Origin: an uncultured Pedobacter sp.
Lineage (GTDB): Bacteria; Bacteroidota; Bacteroidia; Sphingobacteriales; Sphingobacteriaceae
Length of the DNA stretch: 27,069 bases
NCBI RefSeq assembly: GCF_946479715.1
Contig: NZ_CAMLHF010000056.1
Coordinates: forward strand, 1-27,069
Direction: 5' to 3'
The translations under genes and the position numbers were made by a program. Shown piece after piece: positions 17,390 through 24,034 of the stretch (position 1 is the stretch's first letter; the number at the start of each line of letters is the position of its first letter). The notes beneath the pieces were generated by a model. That model was not told the DNA's origin, searched no databases, and saw only the letters and a program-made list of their open reading frames with translations.

Positions 17390-17987
17390 ATGGCTGCTCT
17401 TTGAACTGGGCGCTGATACGTTCAAACTTCTCTATTAAAAGATCTAAGCGCTCTTTCTCTCGTTTTAAATAAGCTTTGCGCAAAAAGGTTGCACATAATG
17501 CCATCCAGAAAACGGAGAAGGAGGTTATTCCGATCTGAAACCATAATTCCAGATTGTCGAGCATTTCGTAGAAATAAAGAACAAAGCCAAGGCATATTGC
17601 TGCAGCATAAAACCAATATAGCTTGTTGTATATGGAGAATTTATTTAACTGGTAGATCTTTAATTGCGATAAAAACTCATTGGGATGCTGTGTAAAGTCA
17701 GTCCTCGATATTATTTTGTAATCCTTATATAGAATAAAGGTTGATACAGCTATTGCTATGATAATTATGCCCAAACCGGCAGGTGTTGTCCAGGATGTGA
17801 ATGGATAAAATATCAAAAGTGCAACAAGGGATGCAAAAGAAATCAACATTCCGGCGATGTTCAGTAGAGATCTTGTTTTGATGCCTGATACTTCTTTTTT
17901 TGCCTGCGAAAGCATTTCATCAGAAGAGATTTTTACCTCAACTGAATGTGATTGCCAAAGCGATTGTATATGATCAAATTCTTGCAT
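17388..17987 (-). CDS. Four-helix membrane protein encoded with ECF sigma; candidate anti-sigma factor
   Basis: A 199-residue protein of unknown family. A soluble N-terminus (MQEFDHIQSLWQSHSVEV..., about 38 residues) precedes four predicted membrane helices at about 40-61, 67-88, 121-142 and 147-169, and a charged C-terminal helix (about 170-195). The gene overlaps the end of the ECF sigma gene by 14 bp, so the pair is co-transcribed. In Bacteroidota, ECF sigma factors are often followed by membrane proteins with a short DxIxxLW segment at the N-terminus. Sequestration of the sigma factor is an inference from position; no zinc-binding anti-sigma motif or FecR domain is visible. Confidence 0.7.
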   Translation of the reverse strand: MQEFDHIQSLWQSHSVEVKISSDEMLSQAKKEVSGIKTRSLLNIAGMLISFASLVALLIFYPFTSWTTPAGLGIIIIAIAVSTFILYKDYKIISRTDFTQHPNEFLSQLKIYQLNKFSIYNKLYWFYAAAICLGFVLYFYEMLDNLELWFQIGITSFSVFWMALCATFLRKAYLKREKERLDLLIEKFERISAQFKEQP

Positions 17988-18471
17988 GTTGATTGTATAG
18001 TTCTGTAAGTTTTTGTTTAATGCGATGAATTTTTACTCTCAGATTCCCTTCACTGATGCCAGATATATCGGCTATTTCATTGTAGGGTAGTTCATCGAGT
18101 ACCATTGTAATTATGAGGCGATCGTTTTCTTCTAATTTTGATATTGACTTATATAATAGTGCAACCTGTTCGTTCTTTTCTGACAATTCTTCTGGCCTGT
18201 TTTCAATAATATTGTCTGTTAGCTCATCTTTTGCCTGCCTTTTTTCTGACCTTAAATAGGTTAAGCAAGTGTTGACTGCAATACGGTAGATCCATGTCGA
18301 AATCAAAGATTTATTACGGAACTTATCCAAATTCTGCCAAACTTTTAAGAATGTTTCCTGAAGCAGATCATTTGCCGAGTCCTCGTCGCCAGTATAACCA
18401 TAACATAAATGGAATATTTTCTTGGAATTTGTGTCGAAAATTTGTTTAAATAACTGATCCTTTTGTTCCAT
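17974..18471 (-). CDS. ECF-type RNA polymerase sigma factor
   Basis: A 165-residue sigma-70 family protein with only regions 2 and 4. Region 2 (about 11-78) has YTGDEDSANDLLQETFLKVW and STWIYRIAVNTCLTYLR. Region 4 (about 105-157) has the helix-turn-helix LPYNEIADISGISEGNLRVKIHRIKQKL. It directs RNA polymerase to a small stress or surface regulon, which is not defined by this sequence. The membrane protein gene overlaps its 3' end. Upstream, 129 bp are shared with the divergent symporter gene and hold a TTGTAA-N10-TTACAA dyad. Confidence 0.92.
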   Translation of the reverse strand: MEQKDQLFKQIFDTNSKKIFHLCYGYTGDEDSANDLLQETFLKVWQNLDKFRNKSLISTWIYRIAVNTCLTYLRSEKRQAKDELTDNIIENRPEELSEKNEQVALLYKSISKLEENDRLIITMVLDELPYNEIADISGISEGNLRVKIHRIKQKLTELYNQHARI

Positions 18472-18499
18472 TAATTAACGGCTGATGGTAGTTTGATCG

Positions 18500-18521
18500 T
18501 TGTAATCTTTAATTGTTACAA
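18500..18521. promoter_or_regulatory. Dyad TTGTAA-N10-TTACAA between sigma and symporter genes
   Basis: Arms 18500-18505 and 18516-18521 are perfect 6-bp reverse complements, 29 bp upstream of the ECF sigma start. Possible regulator-binding site; short AT-rich arms make chance a real alternative. Confidence 0.35.
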
Positions 18522-18549
18522 GCGGTTGCAGCATCAAAAATAATAAATG

Positions 18550-18580
18550 TTTGCGGGCTTACCACAATTAATTACTTTTG
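18550..18580 (+). promoter_or_regulatory. Bacteroidota-type promoter of the symporter gene
   Basis: TTTG (18550-18553), a 19-bp gap, and TACTTTTG (18573-18580) fit TTTG/TAnnTTTG. The start codon is 20 bp downstream, leaving a short leader. Confidence 0.75.
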
Positions 18581-18600
18581 TTGCCACTAAAAACTAATTT

Positions 18601-20028
18601 ATGAAGCAAAACCGTATCGGGCTAATTACATTGATATTTATTACAATTGCAACTTTGCTCGGAGTTTTGAAAGATTTTGACATTGTTGCCATTCCAGATA
18701 ATCTGATGATGGCAATTCGTTGGATTCTTGCAGCGGAGTTGTTTATTTATGCCCTTATTAAAAAGAATCTAACTACCTGGATATTGGTCTGTATGATTTT
18801 TGGGGTTTTTATTGGAATAGATTATCCACATGTAGCTATAGCACTGCAGCCACTGAGTAAAGGTTTTATTAAACTGGTAAAAACTATAGTTGGCCCAATA
18901 TTATTTGCAACCCTTGTTTATGGTATCGCTGGTCATTCTGATCTGAAACAAGTAGGCAGGATGGCCTGGAAATCTATGTTGTACTTCTATTGTGCTACCA
19001 CATTGGCATTATTTATTGGATTGGCGGCAATCAATATTTCTCAAGCGGGAGTAGGGGTTAATATTGAAAATATGCCCCATAATGAATTGCCAAAACCGGT
19101 AAAGGATTTGACTGATGAGAGCATTCTGCAAAGTTTACCGCACAGTATACATTGGTTGTATAAAACACTAGCCTTTTTTAGAAACGTTTTCCCTGAGAAT
19201 ATAGCGAAATCTATCTATGATGCCCAGATTTTGCAGATTGTGATCTTTTCAGTGATCTTTGGTATTGGTCTGGCGATGGTAGATGAAAAGAAAAGGAAGC
19301 CTATGGTTGATTTTTGTGAAAGCTTATCTGAAACCATGTTTAAGTTCACAAATGTGATCATGTATTTTGCTCCAATTGGAGTAGGGGCGGCTATGGCCTA
19401 CACTGTTGGGCATATGGGGGTCGATATCCTAAAGCATTTGTTTATGTTGGTGGCAACCCTATATGTTGCATTGCTGGCTTTTATCCTTATTGTATTGCTG
19501 CCTGTGGCTTTATATATCAAGTTGCCTATTAGGAAGTTTATTAGCGCGATAAAAGAACCAGTATCAATTGCTTTTGCAACAACCAGTTCTGATGCGGCAT
19601 TGCCTAAAGCAATGAGTGCAATGGAAAAATTTGGGGTTCCGCGTAAAATTGTATCATTTGTAATTCCGACCGGTTATAGTTTTAATTTAGATGGAACAAC
19701 ATTATATCTCTCATTAGCGGCTATTTTTGTGGCCCAGGCTGCGGGAATGCACCTGTCGTTTGGCGATCAGTTATTGATTGTTTTTACGCTTATGATTACA
19801 AGTAAAGGGGTGGCTGCAATACCAAGGGCATCTCTAATTATATTGATAGCTACTGCAGATCAGTTTGGTCTTCCAACCTTTATTATTGCTGCAATTTTAG
19901 GAGTTGATGAATTGATGGATATGGGCAGAACATCATTAAACGTAATAGGAAACTGTTTAGCAACAGTTGTAATCGCAAAATGGGAGGGTGAATATAATCC
20001 TGACTATGAGGCACCAATAGAAGCATAA
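18601..20028 (+). CDS. Dicarboxylate/amino acid:cation symporter (DAACS family)
   Basis: A 475-residue inner-membrane transporter of the GltP/DctA family, which takes up glutamate, aspartate or C4-dicarboxylates with H+ or Na+. The transport core is intact: serine-rich hairpin FATTSSDAALP (325-335), the NMDGT-type motif NLDGT (362-366), the AIPRASL hairpin-2 segment (406-412), and DMGRTSLNVIGN (440-451). R443 aligns with the arginine that selects acidic amino acids in GltPh, and D440 with its amine-binding aspartate, so acidic amino acids are the likelier substrate (inference). Two extra N-terminal helices (about 5-25 and 35-55) make it longer than the roughly 420-residue minimum. A small gene follows after 3 bp. 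Confidence 0.9.
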   Translation: MKQNRIGLITLIFITIATLLGVLKDFDIVAIPDNLMMAIRWILAAELFIYALIKKNLTTWILVCMIFGVFIGIDYPHVAIALQPLSKGFIKLVKTIVGPILFATLVYGIAGHSDLKQVGRMAWKSMLYFYCATTLALFIGLAAINISQAGVGVNIENMPHNELPKPVKDLTDESILQSLPHSIHWLYKTLAFFRNVFPENIAKSIYDAQILQIVIFSVIFGIGLAMVDEKKRKPMVDFCESLSETMFKFTNVIMYFAPIGVGAAMAYTVGHMGVDILKHLFMLVATLYVALLAFILIVLLPVALYIKLPIRKFISAIKEPVSIAFATTSSDAALPKAMSAMEKFGVPRKIVSFVIPTGYSFNLDGTTLYLSLAAIFVAQAAGMHLSFGDQLLIVFTLMITSKGVAAIPRASLIILIATADQFGLPTFIIAAILGVDELMDMGRTSLNVIGNCLATVVIAKWEGEYNPDYEAPIEA

Positions 20029-20031
20029 TTT

Positions 20032-20544
20032 ATGACTAACAAAGGAAAAAAGATTTTTTTAGCACTAAGTATTGTAGTGCCGTTTTTGATTTATTGCATT
20101 GTATATTATACCCCAATGATAAAGAATGCACCTTTCAGATCAGCAGACTTTGTTTCATTTGAATACAAATGGGGGGTAGGGAAAACCCTTGCCAATAGTT
20201 ATAATTCTGCTACCGGCGATTATCAGTACCTTGATGATAAAGACTCGCTGGTTAAGACTCATGTAAAGCTTAGAAAAAATGACATGATCTATTTACACAG
20301 CAAAGCAAATGAATTAGGTTTGTGGAACTTTCCAAGTGTAATTGCAAATAATGGATCTGATTTAAATTCGCCTAAGATACTGCGTTATGAGATTCAGTTT
20401 AATTACAAGACAAAGTCAAAAAAAGTGATTTATTTAACTGATTACAATGAAATACCTAAACTGAGAGATGTTGCAGCTCAAATGCAAAAGCTTATCGGAC
20501 AAAGCATAAATGACGCTGAAGAACGTTACGGGAATAAAAAGTAA
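20032..20544 (+). CDS. Hypothetical membrane-anchored protein
   Basis: A 170-residue protein of no family I recognise. One N-terminal hydrophobic helix (about 8-27) is followed by a soluble, probably periplasmic domain with lysine-rich strands (about 70-150), including HVKLRKNDMIYLHSKA and ILRYEIQFNYKTKSKKVIYLTDY. Its ATG lies 3 bp after the symporter stop, so the two genes are almost certainly one transcript; whether it assists the transporter is unknown. Confidence 0.65.
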   Translation: MTNKGKKIFLALSIVVPFLIYCIVYYTPMIKNAPFRSADFVSFEYKWGVGKTLANSYNSATGDYQYLDDKDSLVKTHVKLRKNDMIYLHSKANELGLWNFPSVIANNGSDLNSPKILRYEIQFNYKTKSKKVIYLTDYNEIPKLRDVAAQMQKLIGQSINDAEERYGNKK

Positions 20545-20549
20545 TTCTG

Positions 20550-20581
20550 TTGTGGATTTAGAAAAATTAATTCTATATTTG
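20550..20581 (+). promoter_or_regulatory. Promoter of the rplU-rpmA operon
   Basis: TATATTTG (20574-20581) is a full TAnnTTTG match. TTG at 20550-20552 lies 21 bp upstream as a 3-of-4 match to the -33 box. The leader to rplU is about 40 bases and very AT-rich. Confidence 0.65.
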
Positions 20582-20625
20582 CACCTCGATAAAAATAAAC
20601 AATTTAAAATAATAAATATTTAACA

Positions 20626-20937
20626 ATGTACGCAATAGTAAATATAGCAGGACAGCAATTCAAAGTTGCAAAAGACCAGCACCTTTTTGTACACCGTTTA
20701 CAAGGAGATGAAGGCGCTAGTATTGAATTTGACAATGTATTGTTGGTTGAAGATGGTGGTAAAATCTCTGTAGGAGCCCCTACATTGAAAGGTGCTTCAG
20801 TTTCAGCTAAAATCGTGTCTCATTTAAAAGGTGATAAAGTAATCGTTTTCAAAAAGAAACGTAGAAAAGGTTACAAAAAGAAAAACGGTCACCGTCAGTA
20901 TTTCACCAAAATCCAGATTTCTGGTATCAGTTTATAA
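20626..20937 (+). CDS. rplU: 50S ribosomal protein L21
   Basis: A 103-residue protein of standard L21 length. It shows the family pattern: [14 protein letters not shown] at the start, a central [17 protein letters not shown], and the basic RNA-binding segment [26 protein letters not shown] (about 76-98). It binds 23S rRNA in the large subunit and is encoded just before L27, the usual bacterial order. Confidence 0.97.
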   Translation: MYAIVNIAGQQFKVAKDQHLFVHRLQGDEGASIEFDNVLLVEDGGKISVGAPTLKGASVSAKIVSHLKGDKVIVFKKKRRKGYKKKNGHRQYFTKIQISGISL

Positions 20938-20995
20938 TCAGTTGTTAAACAAAGATTACCAGGTTAATCAGGTAATTAATAAAATATAAAACAAG

Positions 20996-21415
20996 ATGGC
21001 ACATAAAAAAGGAGCCGGTAGTTCGAGAAACGGACGCGAGTCGCATAGCAAACGTTTAGGTATCAAAATATTTGGTGGTCAGGAAGCTATCGCTGGAAAC
21101 ATTTTAGTACGTCAGCGTGGTACAAAACATCATCCAGATAAAGGAGTAGGTATTGGTAAAGACCATACTTTATTCGCTTTGGTTGATGGTACTGTAATCT
21201 TCAAAAAGAAACAAGATAACAAATCATACGTTTCTGTATTACCTACAGTAGCTAAAGAAGTTGTAGAAAAAGCACCTGTTGTTAAAAAAGCACCTGCTAA
21301 GAAAGCTGCTGCTCCTGCAAAGGAAGTTGCTGCTGAAAAAGCACCTGCAAAAAAAGCACCTGCTAAAAAAGCTGTTAAAGCTGAAGCAGAAACTAAAGCA
21401 GAATCTGCAGAATAG
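20996..21415 (+). CDS. rpmA: 50S ribosomal protein L27 with Lys/Ala/Pro-rich C-terminal extension
   Basis: A 139-residue protein. Residues 1-85 are ordinary L27 ([45 protein letters not shown]), whose N-terminus reaches the peptidyl transferase centre; no cleavable leader as in Firmicutes is present. Residues 86-139 are an extra low-complexity tail with repeated KAPAKKA units (98-104, 115-121, 120-126) and an acidic end ([11 protein letters not shown]). Typical L27 is about 85-90 residues, so about 50 residues are added. It lies 58 bp after rplU and ends at a strong hairpin. Confidence 0.96.
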   Translation: MAHKKGAGSSRNGRESHSKRLGIKIFGGQEAIAGNILVRQRGTKHHPDKGVGIGKDHTLFALVDGTVIFKKKQDNKSYVSVLPTVAKEVVEKAPVVKKAPAKKAAAPAKEVAAEKAPAKKAPAKKAVKAEAETKAESAE

Positions 21416-21423
21416 TAAGATAT

Positions 21424-21479
21424 TTACTTTACAAAAAAAGGGTTTCAGCATACACTGAAACCCTTTTTTTGTAAAGTAA
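21424..21479. terminator. Bidirectional terminator between rpmA and the XRE gene
   Basis: A perfect 25-bp stem (21424-21448 with 21455-21479) around a 6-base loop. The core GGGTTTCAG/CTGAAACCC is flanked by A7 on the left and T7 on the right, so each strand reads hairpin plus T-run. It serves rpmA on the + strand and the convergent XRE gene on the - strand. Confidence 0.92.
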
Positions 21480-21488
21480 TATTTTTGT

Positions 21489-21878
21489 TCATATTTCTGT
21501 ATGTCTGTTCGATTGGCTGCCTTTGAATTTTCCGGTTTTAATTTCAATGAGCTCCTGTTCAAAGCTCTCTATTGCCTTTTTAATGCCCACCAAAGATTTT
21601 TCGAGATTATTGATTAGAGACTGGGTTTTATTCATTGATTCCTGACCATCTGAATCTGGCACCTTACCATGTAAAATCCATTCATAACTTTTGCTATAAT
21701 ATCTGGCGATTAGGTGTAGTGTATCAAAAGAAGGAAACTGATTCCCTAATTCTATTTGGGAATAATTACTTCTGGATATATTCAATATGTTAGCTATGGC
21801 CGCTTGTGATAAATTGTGGTCCAATCGCAAGTTTTTAATCCTTTCTCCGATGCTTACTTTTGACAGTATTTCTTGCAT
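21489..21878 (-). CDS. XRE-family transcriptional regulator
   Basis: A 129-residue protein from the ATG at 21878; a longer frame begins at a TTG at 21914 but adds no conserved sequence. Residues about 10-64 are the Cro/C1-type helix-turn-helix (IGERIKNLRLDHNLSQAAIANILNISRSNYSQIELG), and about 82-112 form a heptad-like helix (SLINNLEKSLVGIKKAIESFEQELIEI) probably used for dimerisation. The layout is like other small stand-alone Bacteroidota regulators. It is divergent from the H-box/receiver gene, with 210 bp between start codons, and may control it. Confidence 0.85.
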   Translation of the reverse strand: MQEILSKVSIGERIKNLRLDHNLSQAAIANILNISRSNYSQIELGNQFPSFDTLHLIARYYSKSYEWILHGKVPDSDGQESMNKTQSLINNLEKSLVGIKKAIESFEQELIEIKTGKFKGSQSNRHTEI

Positions 21879-22088
21879 AACTGATTTATATTGTGTTGAT
21901 TTGTATATGGTCAAATCTGAAACCTATTACCAGATTGCAAATTCTAAACCATAAATAAATTGTGCTAATTATTAAGGTAGAATCGCACCATAGGCATTAC
22001 GAGTATTAAGCAAAGGCTTATGAAATAATTAAAAAATCCGTTAAAAAAATGAGACGTGGGCAATATAATAGTTTAGATAAGATTAACA

Positions 22089-23051
22089 ATGCTGATTAGT
22101 AGTGTGTGGGAGCATTCATCTTGTTCATTTTTTCTGATTGACAGAAAATTTGAATTATTATTTTTCAAAATCGTTCCTGAAAATAATTTACGGGAATTTA
22201 TTACTGGTTCACCTAAAATTGGGGACAATGTTGAGGAAATAATTACGCAAATTTATAAATATAAATTCCTAAAACTACTTGAAAAAAGTTTTAACGATAA
22301 ATGTTTCAGTATAGAGGTAAGAATTCCTTCGGCATACGAGGGGATAGACTCATCTTTTCAGATCGTGTTTACTCCTTTAATGAAAGATAAGACTAAGTGC
22401 GTTGTTTGCACCGTTATCAAGAATCACGAACGCCTGGATCATTTAAGGAAACTAAATGATTATTCTCATCTTACTTCTCATCAACTAAGATCACTCACGG
22501 CTAATGTATCGAGTCTGTTTAACGTTGCAAGTTATAGCCGATTGGGAGGTTATGATATTTCAAAAATAAATCAGTTACTAAGCGATGTTAATCATCAGGC
22601 AAAAAAGCTGGATAGTGTAATTAGGGAACTTTGTATTTCCCTTGGCAGGCCCGGAACTGATAATCTACAAGAAAATGATGCCTTAGAACCGGAGAAAAAA
22701 CATGTGGTACTTGTTGACGACGACCTAATGACCATTAAAGTGCATCAGGCTTTGATAAGAAGTCAACATAGAGAAAAGCAGGTTGTTTTGTTCAATAATT
22801 CTGAGAATGCACTTGATTACATCAAACAGAATAAACCCGATCTTATCCTTTTAGACTTACATATGCCTAATATTGATGGTCTCAGATTTCTGAAGATGTT
22901 AGAAGAAAGCAAGATTTCTATTGATGTTGTTATTGTTTCATCATCGGTTGATCCAATGGATAGAACACTTGCAAAATCATTTCCCTTTGTGAAAGATTTT
23001 ATTGCTAAACCACTTACCGATGAAAAAGTAAGATCAATATTTGATCATTAA
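22089..23051 (+). CDS. PAS-like/histidine-kinase H-box/receiver protein without ATPase domain
   Basis: A 320-residue cytosolic protein. Residues about 5-112 look PAS-like (FFLIDRKFELLFF ... FQIVFTPLMKDKTKCVVCTVI). Residues about 120-185 form a kinase-type dimerisation helix pair with the H-box SHLTSHQLRSLTANV; H131 is the candidate phospho-histidine. Instead of an HATPase_c domain, a receiver follows (about 204-318): D211-D212 pocket, phospho-acceptor D256 (LILLDLHMPNIDG), S284 and K307. With no ATP-binding G-boxes it cannot phosphorylate itself, so it may act as a phosphotransfer or scaffold protein fed by another kinase. No frameshift is visible. It converges on the polyprenyl synthase gene, sharing TTAA at the two stops. 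Confidence 0.8.
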   Translation: MLISSVWEHSSCSFFLIDRKFELLFFKIVPENNLREFITGSPKIGDNVEEIITQIYKYKFLKLLEKSFNDKCFSIEVRIPSAYEGIDSSFQIVFTPLMKDKTKCVVCTVIKNHERLDHLRKLNDYSHLTSHQLRSLTANVSSLFNVASYSRLGGYDISKINQLLSDVNHQAKKLDSVIRELCISLGRPGTDNLQENDALEPEKKHVVLVDDDLMTIKVHQALIRSQHREKQVVLFNNSENALDYIKQNKPDLILLDLHMPNIDGLRFLKMLEESKISIDVVIVSSSVDPMDRTLAKSFPFVKDFIAKPLTDEKVRSIFDH

Positions 23052-24016
23052 TGTTCTCTGCTCATTAGCTCCTCAGCTAATTTAATAATTTCAGATTTCC
23101 TTGATTCAGCAATCGTGATCATGTTTAAGGCCGTAAATGCTTTGTCAAGATAACTTTTCATTTCCTGAGTGGCCAATTCTCTAATCTTATAGCTATGATA
23201 TAAATCGGTAATATGTTTGATTTTATCTTCTATGTTCTTGTTGATAAACTGATCGGTAAGTTTAGCTTGATCCTCTTTGCTTACCAATTCCTGTAGTTTT
23301 AGTAGTAGAAAAGTTTTTTTGTTTGCTATAATGTCACCGGCTATTTGTTTTCCAAATTTCTCCGGGTCGCCAAACACATCCAGAATATCGTCTTGCAGTT
23401 GAAAAGCAATACCCAGATTTTCTCCAAACACATAAATAAGCTCAGCCTCTTCAGGTTTTGCTTTTGCAACAATTGCACCCAGTTTCATTGCGCCCCCTAA
23501 TAAAACAGCTGTTTTAAGGCGTATCATATCTATATATTCTGGAATGCTTACGTCGCTACGGTTTTCAAATTCCATATCCAGTTGCTGACCCTCGCAAACG
23601 CCCTGCGCAGTAGTATTAAAAGTGTCAAGAGCAGGCTTTAAAATGCTTACATCAACATTTGTAATGTGTTTGTTTGCTTCAACCATCATCACGTCACCAC
23701 TTAGTATAGCAGTATTTGTACCCCACTTTTCATGTACGGTTTGCTTGCCTCTTCTAAGAGGGGCATTGTCCATAATGTCATCATGGATAAGTGTAAAGTT
23801 GTGGAATGTTTCAATAGCCATTGCCGCGGGCAAAGCTTTAAAAATATCGCCACTAAATAAATCTACTGCCATTAATAGCATAGTAGGCCTTACTCTTTTG
23901 CCACCTAAGCTCATAATATAGCTTATGGGCTCATATAAGTTGCCAGGATATGTTGGGTATTGGATTTCGCTTATTGCTTGTTCTACGTGCTTTAATAATT
24001 CTGAAGGAGAATGCAT
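23048..24016 (-). CDS. Polyprenyl diphosphate synthase (short-chain, GGPP/FPP-like)
   Basis: A 322-residue trans-prenyltransferase of the FPP/GGPP synthase family, condensing IPP with allylic diphosphates for quinone, carotenoid or cell-wall precursors. The first aspartate-rich motif is DDIMD (79-83), followed by RRGKQTVH, and the second is QDDILD (208-213). GGKRVRP (38-44) binds IPP. Phenylalanine F74, five residues before the first motif, combined with DDxxD lacking the two-residue insertion of bacterial FPP synthases, points to a chain of about C20. That product assignment is an inference. The gene lies 18 bp after rnr on the same strand, so it is probably in the same transcript. Confidence 0.9.
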   Translation of the reverse strand: MHSPSELLKHVEQAISEIQYPTYPGNLYEPISYIMSLGGKRVRPTMLLMAVDLFSGDIFKALPAAMAIETFHNFTLIHDDIMDNAPLRRGKQTVHEKWGTNTAILSGDVMMVEANKHITNVDVSILKPALDTFNTTAQGVCEGQQLDMEFENRSDVSIPEYIDMIRLKTAVLLGGAMKLGAIVAKAKPEEAELIYVFGENLGIAFQLQDDILDVFGDPEKFGKQIAGDIIANKKTFLLLKLQELVSKEDQAKLTDQFINKNIEDKIKHITDLYHSYKIRELATQEMKSYLDKAFTALNMITIAESRKSEIIKLAEELMSREH

Positions 24017-24034
24017 TCTTTTTATTGTTGTTAT

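Noticed and set aside
21251..21412. Repeat in rpmA as tandem DNA repeat or assembly error
   Set aside because: The units vary at DNA level and the reading frame is intact to a stop followed by a terminator, so it is best read as a real protein tail.
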